A model generated the notes under the pieces. It was not told where the DNA came from, ran no database searches, and saw only the letters and a program-made list of their open reading frames with translations. Both the position numbers and the translations under genes were made by a program. From Palaemon carinicauda (Eukaryota; Arthropoda; Malacostraca; Decapoda; Palaemonidae), in the NCBI RefSeq assembly GCF_036898095.1, contig NC_090757.1, positions 75,407,452 to 75,471,451 of the forward strand: DNA of 64,000 bases. The letters are read 5' to 3'. This document shows positions 1-56,939 of this stretch, piece after piece. Within the stretch, counting starts at the first letter, position 1. The number at the start of each line of letters is the position of its first letter.

Positions 1-310
1 CGGAAGGAAAACCTTGGGTCAAAAGCCAGCCCGTTGGTTAGGACTTCCACCCTCCTCAGGGGTCAGTCTTCCCTAATAAAGAGTGAAAGGATTTGTATTT
101 AGTGTCGGAAAAAATGACGGATTTAAAGTAATTAGTATTTTTCCAAACGATACAGACCATGAGTCCTTAATACAAATTTGGCCAGCCATCACCTATCCTC
201 CTGCAAGTTCTGCCTGCAACCAAAAGTGACAAAACAACACAGGTGTGTGTGAGCGGGGTAGCTGGTACTACCCCTAACTCCCGCTCTAACTAACAGTGGG
301 GCAGTTAGCG
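1..310 (+). mobile_element. DIRS-a: internal complementary region and first part of right ITR
   Basis: About 70-170 matches the DIRS internal complementary region, with the motifs aggatttgtattt, tagtatttttcc and gatacagacc. About 170-310 matches the right inverted terminal repeat seen in the other copies (cctgcctgcaac, cacaggtgtgtg, ctggtactacccc, ccgctctaactaac). The body of this element lies off the left edge. The repeat resumes at 1715 after an inserted TIR element. Confidence 0.75.
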
Positions 311-1714
311 TATATTACCGTGTAAAATACAACCCATGTAAGGGGCGAACCCCAAAGTTTTCTTAAAAAAAAAAAGCGTTTTTATCATATAGTTCATGTA
401 CAGTTAATGGGCGAATGGCAATTTCAAGGTCAACCTATTGTTGCTAAACTTTTATTATAAATATTACCACAATCTTTATTGTTGTTATTGTTATATATTT
501 GTTTTTAGTTTTATAAAGTAAGCTACATTTCTGTTTAAGAAAGTATAAAACTAAAACAATTCATAAGTTTGAACACAATGCTTAAATTATTCACTCAGTG
601 TTTACATAATGTCATTTCTAACCTTCCTGCTCCTATTCTTACTCATATTTTGCTACTACAAAAACATGTTTTTGCAATAAAGGTAAAATTGAATAGTCTT
701 AATGTTGATAAACTTAGCTTTACATACAACTATATAATTGTAATAACCATACATGATTCTAAGACACTCTTTCCAAACTGCTATGTAAAATCATCATTCT
801 CAATAACTTGTCGTAATTGTTTGGCAAATTTGCTACTTCTAATACACATTTGTCATGGCCGTTAAATGATAAACATCCTTTTTTATACAGCATCTGCTCT
901 GCTTACTGACTAACTACCGTGAATTTCAAGTTTATTAGAGGAAGGTTTTTCTTATGTATAAACCTGTTTGAATCATTCTTTTCTACAGCTGCTCTGCTTG
1001 CTTACTAACTACCGTGAATTTCAAGTTTATTAGTTGAAGTTTTTCCTATGTTTAAACCTGTTTGCATCATTGTTTTCTGTATACCATAGTAAGATACTGG
1101 TAACCTGTAAATTTTGAGGTTTCAGACAACCACCATTACCACTATCTCTTGGCAAATAAGGTAAACATTCCTAGTTGTCCAAAACAATTTTTTTGGTGAA
1201 GGAAGTACTGTATAACAAAGAAGATATTAATTTTTATTTTTATTTTATTTAAACGCACAACTATATTGTATGATTAAACTGAGCATATTATACGGTGTTA
1301 AGTCAATCCTTTCTAACTACTATGTGAGCAGAGAAATTAATTACCGCTAGAAATATGGAAAATTCTAGGATTCAGACAATTAGGCTAGCCTACCAACAGG
1401 TTCACACAACAGAGCCCAAGTACAGTACTATAATTAAATGAAGATATGATTACCGGTAAATACTCCGATATTATTTAACATAAAACTATATACCGTTATT
1501 AAAATGAGTATATTTCATGATGTTGAAGTTAATCCTTGCAAACTACTACTATATTAATGAACATATGCAATTAGAATACCCAAACAACAATACAACAGGG
1601 GTCGAGAAAATAAATATTTTCATAGGTCCTAAAGTATCCCTTGTGTAATAGGCAAACCCTGACTTTTTTCATCCAAAACTGGTCTCTAAATTTTGCCCTT
1701 TACACGGTAATATA
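311..1714. mobile_element. Unclassified 1.4-kb DNA element with 16-bp TIRs inside DIRS-a
   Basis: The ends are perfect inverted repeats, TATATTACCGTGTAAA at 311-326 and its complement at 1699-1714. The flanking DIRS ITR sequence continues on both sides, which shows this is an insertion. The interior is AT-rich with no convincing ORF; an open stretch at 569-865 has no recognisable domain. It holds internal repeats at 891-1080 and around 1262-1330/1497-1565. The superfamily is not identified. Confidence 0.65.
891..1080 (+). repeat. Two-unit tandem repeat of about 100 bp
   Basis: The segment containing ctaactaccgtgaatttcaa followed by gtttattag, then taaacctgtttg and atcatt, occurs twice with about 100-bp spacing. 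It lies inside the 311-1714 element. Confidence 0.75.
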
Positions 1715-1836
1715 CGGTATACCTTCCTAAAAGTCTTATGGCTACTCTTCCAGCTTTGCCAAAAGTATATTCCCTAATAAAGAGCTCAAGGTTTGTATTG
1801 TTAGGAAAAATACTAGTTGTTTTAAATTTTTGTCAT
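1715..1836 (+). mobile_element. DIRS-a: remainder of right ITR
   Basis: This continues the DIRS ITR: cttatggcta, ccagctttgcc, aaagtatattccctaataaa, ggtttgtattgttagg and aaaaatact, ending at ttttgtcat, the usual right terminus. Confidence 0.7.
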
Positions 1837-2059
1837 ATTCTCAATGAAAGATTATTTCAAACTAGATGAATGATTATCCTTCAAGATATCAAGCAGTGTA
1901 GAACCATCTTTCCTGTATTTTATCATTAAATTATTCGCTTAAAAGACATCAAATACTCTTAATTTCATAGTTGCTTCTTTTAAATAAAAAAAGATAATCT
2001 CAATGGAATATTTTTTCGACCAGATGGATGAAGCTCCTCCAAGATATCAAGCAGTGTAG

Positions 2060-2075
<16 letters not shown>
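1837..2075 (+). repeat. Imperfect duplication of the intron/exon 1 border
   Basis: The stretch around 1836-1910 (ctcaatg, then agatgaatgattatc, then caagatatcaagcagtgtag) recurs around 1993-2075 (ctcaatgg, agatggatgaagctc, caagatatcaagcagtgtag) at a spacing of about 158 bp. The second unit contains the exon 1 acceptor; the first keeps the same acceptor-like tgtag, ending at 1901. Confidence 0.7.
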
Positions 2076-46909
<44,834 letters not shown>

Positions 46910-47619
46910 GTAAGTCACTGGCTTTATAGTATAATGGTGTTTCATAGAAATTTTATTTGTTATTGTGATTTGCATTGATTTTCTGGTGAAGGAAACAAAG
47001 ATAACTTGAGCCATTTTATGATTTAATAGCATCAAAGAATCTGAGGATGTTATTTGAAGTCTCCTTGCCCCCCAGTTCCATTGGTATTTTTACCTTTATT
47101 TATTGTCTAACCATTATGGTCTATTCTTTACTATCCACATAACTTTTAGAAATTTAAAGTTAGACCTTTACTTATCATCCATTCTCTTTGGTCTCTTCTG
47201 TATTAGCCACGTAACTACTGAAAAATTGTAGGTAAAATAGCTTTTTTAATAGCATTTTATTAAAGAAAAATAAAACTTCCCCCTTAGCCCTTAGGCTTCA
47301 CTAGAACAATTGTCAGAGTAAGGAAATTGAATGAAATTATTTATTTTCCTAATTGATCTCTGGTTACTTGATTATTTGCTTATTACTATGCTGCAACTAC
47401 ATAGATATCTTAACATAGATGCCGCAAGATTCATATTACAGTAAAAGATAAATGCTTATACGTGAAGACTGCCGCCATCTTGCCCCGGGAGAAAGGAGTG
47501 GTGGCTAGCATGGTTATCAGTGCAAATTGATGTCACAATCACAGTTCTTTGTAAAATATGTGCATACCCTCTTCGAGATTTACCTAGCATTTATATTGAT
47601 ATGTTACACTGAATAAGTA
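46910..47619 (+). other. Start of intron 10, no element recognised
   Basis: Plain AT-rich intron up to the Tigger element. Confidence 0.6.
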
Positions 47620-48014
47620 TACAGTAATCCCTCGCCATTTCGCAGCTCAAGTTTCATGGTCTCAGTGCATCGCGGATTTTCAAAAATATTCATCAAAAAT
47701 TAGAAAAAATGGTGCGAGAGTTACGCGGGCGCTAGCAGAAGGCAGAGAGTACAGTAGAACATCAGGTATCAACACAGAGATGGCGTGCTACTCAAAATCT
47801 ACCTCTCTGATTCGCTGGCCATCTCGGCTCCAGAATCTTGCAAGCTGATTGGCCAAGCCGCCGAGACGCTTTACCCAACATCTCTCCCTGCCGTGCGCCC
47901 CGTGAAGGGAGACCGCATTCATTGTTCTATCTCTCTTCGCTTGTGTTGCTTAGTCTTGCCGTGTGGAACTTTTAGCTGTTTTCTTGTACTTTTTAGTGTA
48001 AAGTAGTGCTTGTG

Positions 48015-49893
48015 ATGCCCTTGAAAATGGCTTCTAAATGTCCTCTACCCTCTACATCCTCTAGTGAACCCAAGAAGAAGAGAAAAATGATGACGGTGAA
48101 GAAGAAAGTAAAATTATTGGACATGCCTAAGGCCGGCAGTAGCTATATGTCTGTTGCCCGCATTTACGGATTGAATGAATCAACGGTTTGCTACATAAAA
48201 AAAGATGAAATGAAAATACGTAGAGCTGCCTCAATAACGTTCTCAAAGGACACTAAGCGCGTTGTAACTCCTCATAATAAGATGATTGTGCAAATGGAGA
48301 ATGCATTATCAATGGGGATATCAGACTGTCGGGAAAAGAAGGTTAGTCTCGATACCAACATGATTCGAACGAAAGTCAAAACCCTGTATGATAGCCTAGT
48401 TCCTGAAGGAAAATCTAACGAAGACGACGAAGGTGATGATGACGACGAAGATGATGATCCTGCCCTACGAGAAAACCGTGGTTTTGTTGCCAGGAAGGGC
48501 TGGTTCAAGAAATTCAAGAGGAGGTTTGGCCTTTGCAGCGTTCCTTTGTATGGGGAGGCCGCCTCGGCAGACCAAGAGGCAGCTCTTCCTTACGTCGAGG
48601 ATGAGTTCCCGAAATTAATTAAAGAAGGTGACTATCTCCCAGAGCAGGTGTTCAATATGGATGAGACTGGCCTCTTCTGGAAGAGGATGCCTTCCCGGAC
48701 GTTCCTTCACAAGGAAGAAATGAACAAGCCAGGGTTCAAGACCCACAAAGATCACGTCACTCTCCTCATGTGCGGGAATGCCGCGGGCTTCATGCACAAG
48801 CCCAGCTTAATTTACAAGTCCATGAATCCTTGGGCTTTGAAAAACAAAAACAAAGCCTTGCTGCCCGTCTACTGGATGAGTAATAAAAAGGCATGGATAA
48901 CTAAAGCCCTCACACTCGACTGGTTCGTGAACTGCTTTATCCCACAGGTGAAGCTGTACCTCGTGGAGAATGGGCTGGCCTTTAAGGTCCTCCTTTTGAT
49001 GGACTGTGCAGGTGGACATGCAACGGATCTGCATTATGATGGGGTCCAAGTAGAGTTCCTGCCCCCCCAACACCATTTCTCTCATACAACCAATGGATCA
49101 GGGGGTCATTCGGGCCTTCAAGGCCCTCTACACGAGTTTCACAATGGAGGACCTCATCTCCTTCATCGATGAAGATGACGAGGACTTCAGCCTCAAGAGA
49201 TATTGGCGGGAATACAACATTGCAATGTGCCTGGCCAACATTCAGAAAGCTCTTAATGAGATGAAACAGCAAATATTGAATGCAAGTTGGAGAAAATTAT
49301 GGCCAGACGTTGTTTATGACTATGAGGGCTTTATGCCAGACAAAGTTCACCACTCTGATGTAGATAAGACTGGTACGGTTAGTAGCCAACGAAGGTTTCT
49401 CTGACATGACGACGGATGGCGTCAACTCACTTATCGAGTGCCACTCGGAGCCCCTAAGCGACGAGGACCTTGTCGAAATGACAAGATCAGCGAGTTAGGA
49501 AGAAGAGGCAGCCGATGTCGGTGATGACGACGAAGGTGAAGAAAGTGGCCTTACCTTGGACAACCTTCAAGAGCTCTGCAACAAAGGGCGCAGGAAATCG
49601 ATGATAATATGGTCAGAGCCATCAAATTTAGTAACCATATTGATGGTGTAATGGCGTTGTACAAGAGCATATTTGCTTAGATGAAAAAACAACATCAACA
49701 ACTTCCCATCACGATGTTCCTAGTGCGCCGAAAACCTTCTGCAGAAGCATCAGATACTCCTCCTGCTGCCTCTCCGGCTTCCCACGGAGCCACTACGCTG
49801 CCTCCTGCAGTTTGCCCAGCTCTATTGGAAGCTGTCGTTGACGATCCACTGCCTCTATCAACTGACGATGAGGCGTCGCCTGAGGAGCAGTAA
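48015..49893 (+). pseudogene. Tigger transposase (TIGD1-like), frameshifted
   Basis: Order: NLS-like PKKKRK at residue about 17, CENP-B-type helix-turn-helix (KKKVKLLDMPKAGSSYMSVA, YGLNESTVCYIKK), acidic linker, second DNA-binding part (ENRGFVARKGWFKKFKRRFG), and the DDE domain with FNMDETGLFWKRMP (D1) and LLMDCAGGHA (D2). An extra C in the C-run at about 49062-49068 shifts the frame before the conserved PPQ/NTT...QPMDQGVIRAFKAL (D3). A second shift near 49377 and stops at 49495 and 49678 precede the C-terminus QQLPITMFLVRRKPS, with TAA at 49891-49893. ATG 48015 or 48027 is the likely start. It would catalyse cut-and-paste into TA if intact. Confidence 0.87.
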
Positions 49894-49904
49894 AGCTCGA
49901 ATTA

Positions 49905-49957
49905 ACCTGTGCAGTAAATCATCTTCATCTTCTTCACCTCCGTCATACTGCACAGGT
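49905..49957 (+). other. Hairpin just after Tigger-1 transposase stop
   Basis: A 12-bp perfect stem, ACCTGTGCAGTA (49905-49916) with TACTGCACAGGT (49946-49957), encloses a 29-nt loop rich in TCATC/CTTC. It begins 12 nt after the TAA. A hairpin with compensatory changes occupies the same place in the Tigger at the right edge (63144-63197). Confidence 0.75.
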
Positions 49958-50091
49958 GTTTCATCGTCATTTATCAAGATCATCATCATTTATCAAGATC
50001 ATCATCATTTATCAAGATCATCGTCATTGTTAGAGGTGAGTTACGTATCTTGTTATAAGAATAAGAGAGTTCTACAAACATATCTACAGTA

Positions 50092-50658
50092 CAGTGATGC
50101 CTCAGTATACGAAAGTAATCCGTTCAGGATACGGTTTCGTATGCTGATTTTTTCGTATCCTGAGTCGCGTTTTACATGTAAATAGCCTAATCCGTTCCAA
50201 GCCTTAAGAAAAGACACCTTTTCTTTCATAAACATGCTAAACTGTAGTAATAAACATGCAATGCAGCCATTTCTATCATTCAATAATTAACCCAACCGTT
50301 AAAAACAGCCTAATCCATTCCAGAAACCACCATAAGATTATTCAATAATGTAGTTATAGCCTAGTTATCCCCTCCAAGCCCTAAGAAAACGGTCCTTTTT
50401 CTTTACTAATGTATAAAAGTTACGGTACTGTATGTAAAGCATTTGGATCAGTGAAGGTGTATTGTTACCTGTACACCTAAATTAAAGGTTGATACCCTGA
50501 AAAAAAAGGTACTCTACTCTCGGCGACGAGTTAGGATCTCGTAAGCTTTTCGTATCCTGAAAATGTTTTTCGTATACTGGGGCATAAAAATCTTTGTATC
50601 GCTTTTCGTACGCTGAATTTTTCGTAAGCAGAAACTTTCGTATCCAGAGGTATCACTG
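50092..50658. mobile_element. MITE with TA duplication and repeated TTTCGTAT motifs
   Basis: Ends are CAGTGATGCCTCAGTATACG and the complement of CAGTGATACCTCTGGATACG, with TA on both sides (50090-50091, 50659-50660). At least eight TTCGTA-based motifs, often TTTCGTATNCTGA, cluster in the outer 150 bp on each side. No transposase ORF is present. The TA target and CAGT ends point to pogo/Tc1-mariner mobilisation. Confidence 0.8.
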
Positions 50659-51103
50659 TATATACCCGTACACTGTTTATATCTAGTGTACATATGTATG
50701 TACATGTACACTTACACTCTATTTATATTATTTATGTATAAATGTATATGTACTTACAGTATACGTAATGTATTAAATACTGTTTGTTCCGTAACCGAAA
50801 TACAAACCATGCTATTTACATTGGGGGTTTACCTTTTAGCGTAGCTGAAATGACGAGCCAATAGTTTTTAACAAGGGTTAATTACCCCCGCACTAGTTAG
50901 CGGGGGGTGGGGGGGTGTAGGGGAAGGGTAGCTTGCTATCCCTCCCCCCTCCCACACACACACACACCGGTGATTTGCTTCACTTCACTTTGGGCTCCGG
51001 CGATGAACAGACGTGTCTGTCCATCGTCCTCGTTAACAGCCTTTGATCTCTTTTCTCTACAGCTTTTGTGTGTGTTTGAAGTTGACTACCTTTGTTTATT
51101 GCT

Positions 51104-54100
51104 ATGCGTACGTGCCCTGGTATTGCCGGCAGCCCTTGTGGTACCTTTATGTCGGCCACGGATACAGATCCTCACACCCTTTGCCCGCAGTGTCGAGGTC
51201 GACGGTGTGAACAGGAAAACGTGTAGTGAGTGCAGGGAGTGGTCTGCCTCCCAGTGGAGGAGGTTTGGCCGCCGGCGTAAGAAGAAGTCCAAGAGAGACC
51301 GTTCTCCTTCTGGGGTTGCCTTGAAGGAGGAAGGTTCTCGGGACTCTTCTTTCGTCGCCCAAACCTCCTCCGAAGCTCCCCCTCGTTCGGCTCCTAAAGA
51401 GAGTCGGCCGAGTGGTAGCGCAGGCCCTAGTTCTGTTTCCCTACCTTGGGTGGGGGGAGAGGGCGTTGCCTCCCATAGTGGGGCAGTTCCCCCTCCTCCT
51501 CCGGGGGAGGTTATTGATAATTCACTGTCTAATGATGATATTTTACAGATTTGGTCTTCCCTGGGGCTTAAAGGCTTGCCCTCTAGGGTTGCCCTGATTG
51601 ACATTGTCTCGTTGGGCGCCGCCGTTAAGCAGTCGCCGTTGGTAGCAGAGGTAGACCCTCTGTCTATCCTCGACGTTGTGGTGGCAGAGGCCTCCGACGG
51701 GGCGGGGCAATCCTCAGCAGGTGCAGTTGAGGATGTTGGTGCTGACGGCTCTCCTCCCCCTTCCGTACATCCTTCGAAAGGGGAAGGGAGTCCTACGGGC
51801 TCGTCTGCTGTCCAGCTTCCCTCTAAGGGGAGTGCCTTGACTGAGACTCCCCTTCGGAGGACTGATGGTTCTGATGATCTTCCCCGTGGCCGCCTTCGCC
51901 GTAAGGCTCACCGTCCGCTGCGTTGCAAGGGCCTCCCATCCCCTTATAAGGGTGTTTAGAGGCGCCTTTTTGGATCTTCTTCTTCCGAAGGGGACTCTCC
52001 TCGTCGTATTCAGCCTACAGCTCCAGCTGCTGTAGACCTCTCTGGGGACCGGTCTCCTACTCCTGCTAGAACTTCACCTTCTGGGGACCTCGTCACCCGA
52101 CGGGCAACGGTCCCTTCGGGGCAAAGGGATTCTTCCCTTTCACGTGCAGCGTTAGCGCACAGGCGCTCTCCTGCTCGTCAGCGCTCTCCTGCTCGTCAAT
52201 GCTCTCCTGCTCGTCAGCGCTCACCTGTTCGCCGGCGCTCTCCTGATGTTCCCCCTCCTTCTCGCCAGCGCTCTCCTGAGGACATCCTCCATCCTGTGGT
52301 TCCTGAAGAGCGCTCAGCGCGCCAGCGTTCCCCTGCTCGCCCTTCTGCAGTGTTAGCGCACAGGCGCTCTCCTGCTCGTCAGCGCTCTTCTGATCGTCAG
52401 CACTCTCCTGTTCGTCAGCGCTCTTCTGAGCATCATCGCCCTCTTGCTCGCCAGCCCTCCCCTGTGGTCTCTGAATATCCTGCAGTCCCTGTTGGGCACC
52501 CTGCATGCCATCAGTCTCCTGAGCTCTCACGCAATCCTCAGCTTGTTTCTGCTCATCATCGCCCGCATTCTCCTGCCCGTGTTTCTAAAGCATATGTTCG
52601 CCCACGCGCCTACGCTCCTCCTGTTCCTGTTCGTGAATGCGCCGCGCCACCTGTTCCTTCACAGGATTTCATGCGTCGCCTTCTTGCTCGCCAGCGTTCA
52701 CAGACGATCCTACAATCCCCTGCTTGTCAGTGATCACCTGATCATCGGCGATCTCCGCACCGCCCGCGTGACTTACAGCCTACGCGCACGCGGTCTCCAA
52801 CGCGTCGTCGGCCAGAGACTAGAAGGACATGGTTCGCCCTCTGCTAGCTCGCCCTCGCGCGATCATTCACCTGCGCGTCCTACGCGCTACCGCTCGCCAA
52901 CACGTCACCATGCGACAACGCGTCATCGCTCGCCTGCTCGCCAGCGTTCGCCAGCGCACCACCGATCGCCTGCTCGCAATTGTTCTCCCTCGTGCTACAG
53001 GTCTCCTGACCTACGTCGCCAGCGATCTTCGGAGCGTTCTCATTCGCCCACGCGGCAACGCGTTCCCTCGCCATCGCGCCAACGCATTCGTTCGCCGGCT
53101 CACCCACACGCTCGTTTGCCTGCGCGCCCGCGCGACCGCTCGCCTGCGCGCCCGCGCGACCGCTCGCCTGCGCGCCCGCACGACCGCTCGCCTGCGCGCC
53201 CGCGCGATCACTCGCATGCGCGCCCGCGTGACCGTTCGCCTTCGCGCGACCATCGTTCGCAGCGAGTTTCGAAGCCAGTGATAGCAGCAGGAACGCGTGT
53301 TCCCAGGCAGCGCTCTGGATCGCCTCCATCTAAACGCAGGACTGTTGTGCAGGACAGGGAAGACACTGCAGAGAGGTTAGTGCGTCTTTCTTCCCCCCTT
53401 CTTTTCAGGCAGGTCCAGTGGTGTCCACTCCGAAGGATCGCCCGATCCCTTTCCCTCCAGCGAGGATTTCGGACTCTGTGTCCGTGGAACAACAGACTTG
53501 GTTTGGTCCTCTGATGCGGGCGTTAGTGAGGGTAATGAAATCAGCACTCGCCGATCAGGGCAACAAACCAACGGCTGCCTCTCCTACGCTGAAGAGAAAG
53601 AGAGGAGTGGACTTCGTGGTGACTTCCCCCAGGGCGAAGTTGGTTCCCAAGAGGTCTGTTGGGAAGGCCCCTTCTCCTGCTCGAGCGTTTTCTCCTTCTC
53701 CCGTGGACGAGGCTTTTCCGTCCTCGGGTGAGTCCAGTGAAGCGGTAGTCTTCCCCTCGGCATCAAGGGGGGAGCCTTCTCTTCATGGAGGAGAATCGTC
53801 TCGTGCGGAAGGGGCTCTTCGAACCTCTTTGTTGGGATCCTGTATCCCTCCCAGGAGGGAATCCAAGGACTCCAAGACCATCCCGAAATCTTCTTTGAGG
53901 GTTCGCCAGGAACCAGCGGCTCCCCGGGGGAACGTCCACGCTTCACCCCAGGAAGAGATTCCGGGGACAGAAGACTTGGCTGCCAGCCCGCAAGGAGGAG
54001 ATCAGCAGGAATCTGAACATGCCTTCTGGCAGGTCCTGAGCCTGATGAGGCAACTCAAAGGGCTTATGGACCCCGTGATCGCCCCCCGTGAAGGCAAGGA

Positions 54101-54983
54101 CACTATCTTGGACGAAGTGTTCGACATTCGGAAGGCCCTTAAGTCCAGTGCGGCTCTGCTCTGGTCTCGGGGTCTGAAGAGTGCTAGAGCCAGGGCCAAC
54201 GCCCAACTCGCGATTCTTGCCTCCTCCAGTTGTTCCTCTGCCGGGAACAAACTCATCCCTCCTCCTCGTCTTCAGCAGAGGAGGTATTTTGAGATCTTGG
54301 GTGAGTCCAGTCTCGCTCTTCCTCTCCATCACTCCGTGGAGGAGCTGGCGAAGGGAGTTCCCCTTGAGAAGCTCTCTGCCCGGCAGGTGTCGTTCTCGGC
54401 GGCGGAGGTCCTGAGCCATGAGAAGGTTGCGAAGTGTGCCATGCAAGCCACTTCGTGGCTGGATTTTTGGCTAGGAACTCTGGGCATCCTATTGCGCTCC
54501 GAGGACTTGTCTAAGGAGACCAATAGGAAGGCCCTGGAGACCTTCTTACTCTCTGGCACCCGTTCCATCGAGTTTTTGGCGCACCAGGTCACCACCCTGT
54601 GGGGCAACTCGGTGTTGAAGCGGCGCGATGTGGTGACCGAGAAATTCCATCCGAAGGTCCCCGCCGTAGATGTGTGTAGGCTCAGACATGCTTCCCTTCT
54701 TGGGGAGAATCTGTTTGAGCCACAAGACATGGAGCGAATGGCTGAGAGGTGGAGGAAATCTAGCACGGACTCCCTCCTCCATAGGGCCCTTACAGTTTGG
54801 CCCTATAAGCCTCCAGCTCCGCCGCAAAAGCAGCAGCAGCCTCGTAAGGCTCCAAAGCAGGCACCGACAGTTAAGAAAGTGGTGTCTAAGCCCCAGCCCT
54901 TTCCAGCCAAGGTCAAGAAGGGCGGCACGTCCTCCAGGGGAGGCAAGACTCCTAAGGGTAGCGGCCACGGCCGCAAACCCTAG
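51104..54983 (+). pseudogene. DIRS-g Gag polyprotein
   Basis: MRTCPGIAGSPCGTFMSATD, HTLCPQCRGRRCEQ and then, after a one-base shift in an A-run at about 51215, CSECREWSASQWRRFGRRRK form a Cys-rich N-terminus and basic run. It continues to TAG 51957-51959 (the frame resumes at once), then the RS-rich tracts (52150-52460, 53100-53230; frame change near 52733 and back near 53400) and an intact 521-codon core from 53418 to 54983. Core landmarks are LKRKRGVDFVVTSPRAKLVP, EHAFWQVLSLMRQLKGLMDP, KVAKCAMQATSWLDFWLGTL and RWRKSSTDSLLHRALTVWPY, with a basic KKGGTSSRGGKTPKGSGHGR tail. Confidence 0.8.
52150..53230 (+). repeat. DIRS-g RS-rich coding tract with two repeat units
   Basis: About 52155-52460 uses an 18-bp unit like cgctctcctgctcgtcag (RSPARQ). 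About 53110-53230 uses a 24-bp unit like cgcgaccgctcgcctgcg plus cgcccg (RDRSPARP). Both give Ser-Pro-Ala-Arg repeats. Long opposite-strand frames (52880-53329 minus, 52093-52530 minus) are shadows of this tract. Confidence 0.8.
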
Positions 54984-54985
54984 GG

Positions 54986-56939
54986 GTGGCAGTCCCCCTG
55001 CTTGTCCACCTGTGGGGGGGATGCCTTCAGCGTTGCGTCCGCAGGTGGCAGCAACACGGGGCCGATGCTTGGACGATCTCAGTGATCGGCCAAGGCTATC
55101 GCGTCCCGTTCACAACATCTCAACCTCCCCTGACAGCGAATCCAGTGTCGTTCAGCTCCTATGCCACGGGGTCGGCAAAGGGGCTGGCCCTTGGGCCGAA
55201 GTCGAGACCATGTTAAAGAAGGGTGCTTTCTAGGAGGTCGTCGACGGCTCCCCAGGCTTCTTCAGTCCACTCTTTCTTGTAAAGAAGGCGTCTGGAGGCT
55301 GGAGACCTGTCATCGACCTCTCAGCTCTGAACGAGTTTGTCAAGCAAACCCGGTTCAGCATTGAGACAGCGGACACGGTCAGACTTGCGGTGAGACCACA
55401 AGACTTCATGTGCACATTGGATCTAAAGGACGCGTACTTCCAGATCCCAATCCATCCGTCTTCCAGGAAGTACCTGAGATTCTGCCTAGACGACAAGATC
55501 TACCAGTTCAAGGTGATTTGTTTCGGTCTCTCCACAGTTCCTCAGGTGTTCACCAGAGTGTTCACCCTGATTTCATCTTGGGCGCACAGGAACGGCATTC
55601 GTCTCCTTCGTTATCTGGACGATTGGCTGATCCTAGCAGACTCGGAGTCGACCCTTCTTCGGCACCGAGGCAGGCTTCTAGGTCTTTGCCAGGATCTGGG
55701 GATCGTGGTAAACCTCGAGAAGTCCTCTCTGCAGCCGTCCCAACGACTGGTTTATCTAGGCATGCTGATAGACACCAATCTCCACAGAGCCTTTCCATCA
55801 GACGACTGGATAGCAAGGCTGAGGAGGGTGGCGGAACCCTTCCTCAGGCGAGAAGAGTTCCCCGCCCAGTCGTGGTTTTGTCTCTTAGGTCACCTCTCCT
55901 CCCTGGCTCGTCTGGTTCCAAACAGACGCCTCAGGATGAGATCCCTACAGTGGCGGCTCAAGTCCCAGTGGAATAAAGGATCCGATTCCCCTGACATTCT
56001 GATCCCGATGGGGTCTTTGGAACTGACGGACCTGCGGAAGGGAGTGAGTCTTCTCGTCCTCCCCCCGGAATTGACTCTGTTTTCGGACGCGTCAAAAGAA
56101 GGGTGGGGGGGCGCACGTTCTGAACCAGAGGACCTCAGGCCTTTGGTCAGAGTCAGAAAAGTGCCTGCACATCAACCTGCTAGAATTGAAGGCCGTCTTT
56201 CTGGCTCTTCAGCAGTTCCAACGGTCCCTGGCGGGTCACTCCGTGGTGGTGATGAGCGACACCACCACGGTAGTGGCTTATATCAACAAGCAGGGAGGCA
56301 CTTTTTCGCAGCAGCTATCCCATCTTGCAGTAGAGATTCTGAGGTGGACTGAAGTCCACTCGATAACACTATCAGCTCGCTTCATTCCTGGCAAGAGGAA
56401 TGTGCTCGCCGACAGTCTGAGCAGGGCCTCGCAGATAGTGAGTACCGAGTGGTCTTTGGATCCTCAGATAGCCAACAAAGTCCTGACTGTGGGGTTCCCC
56501 GACTGTGGACTTGTTCGCGACAGTGTTGAACTTCAAGCTGCCCCTGTACTGCTCCCCAGTCCCAGACCCCAAGGCACTTTGGCAAGATGCTTTCCAGCAA
56601 CGGTGGGACAACATCGACGTGTACGCCTTCCCACCGTTCTGTCCGATGAGAAGGGTGCTCAACAGGACCAGACTATCGGTCAACTGTTCGATGACTCTGG
56701 TAGCTCCGCTATGGCATCACAAGGAATGGTTCCCAGACCTTCTGCAGCTCCTGACGGAGCTCCCGAGGGAACTTCCTCCACAACACGAGCTTCTCAGACA
56801 ACCCCACTCTGGCGTCCCTCACAAGGCCGTGGCCTCGCTTCGGTTTCACGCCTGGAGACTATCCAGCGTCTCCTCACGGAGAGAGGCTTTTCGCAACAGA
56901 TTGCGGAGGAATGTCTCGGCACCTGCGAAGGTCCTCTGA
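54986..56939 (+). pseudogene. DIRS-g reverse transcriptase-RNase H
   Basis: The frame opens immediately after the Gag stop. RT blocks: FLVKKASGGWRPVIDLSALN, FMCTLDLKDAYFQIPIHPSS, FKVICFGLSTVPQVFTRVF and LLRYLDDWLILADS (YLDD active site), LVYLGMLIDTNL. RNase H: LFSDASKEGWG, VVMSDTTTVVAYINKQGG, LSARFIPGKRNVLADSLSRA. Linker: PTVDLFATVLNFKLPLYCSP, YAFPPFCP. Damage: one-base loss near 55192, TAG at 55231-55233, one extra G in the run at 56105-56111, and a 2-base loss near 56487. The enzyme copies the element RNA into the circular DNA used by the recombinase. Confidence 0.88.

Larger units (their letters stand above)
47622..50785 (+). mobile_element. Tigger/pogo DNA transposon (Tigger-1), right end not found
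   Basis: The left TIR CAGTAATCCCTCGCC at 47622 is preceded by TA (47620-47621). The transposase lies at 48015-49893. A 567-bp MITE (50092-50658) is inserted in the 3' part, and DIRS-g starts at 50786. The matching right TIR is seen neither before 50786 nor after 58721, so the 3' end is lost or too decayed to recognise. Confidence 0.8.

Noticed and set aside
569..865. 98-codon open frame near the left edge
   Set aside because: It sits inside the AT-rich TIR element, with no domain and no support from repeats or splice sites.
49062..49068. Programmed frameshift in the Tigger transposase at the C-run
   Set aside because: Further shifts and stops follow, and Tigger transposases are single ORFs; decay or a homopolymer sequencing error is simpler.
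52880..53329. Long minus-strand open frame of Ala/Arg/Gly repeats (GAQASGRAGAQ)
   Set aside because: It is the complement of the RS-coding tandem repeat of DIRS-g; repeats with a period divisible by three stay open on both strands.
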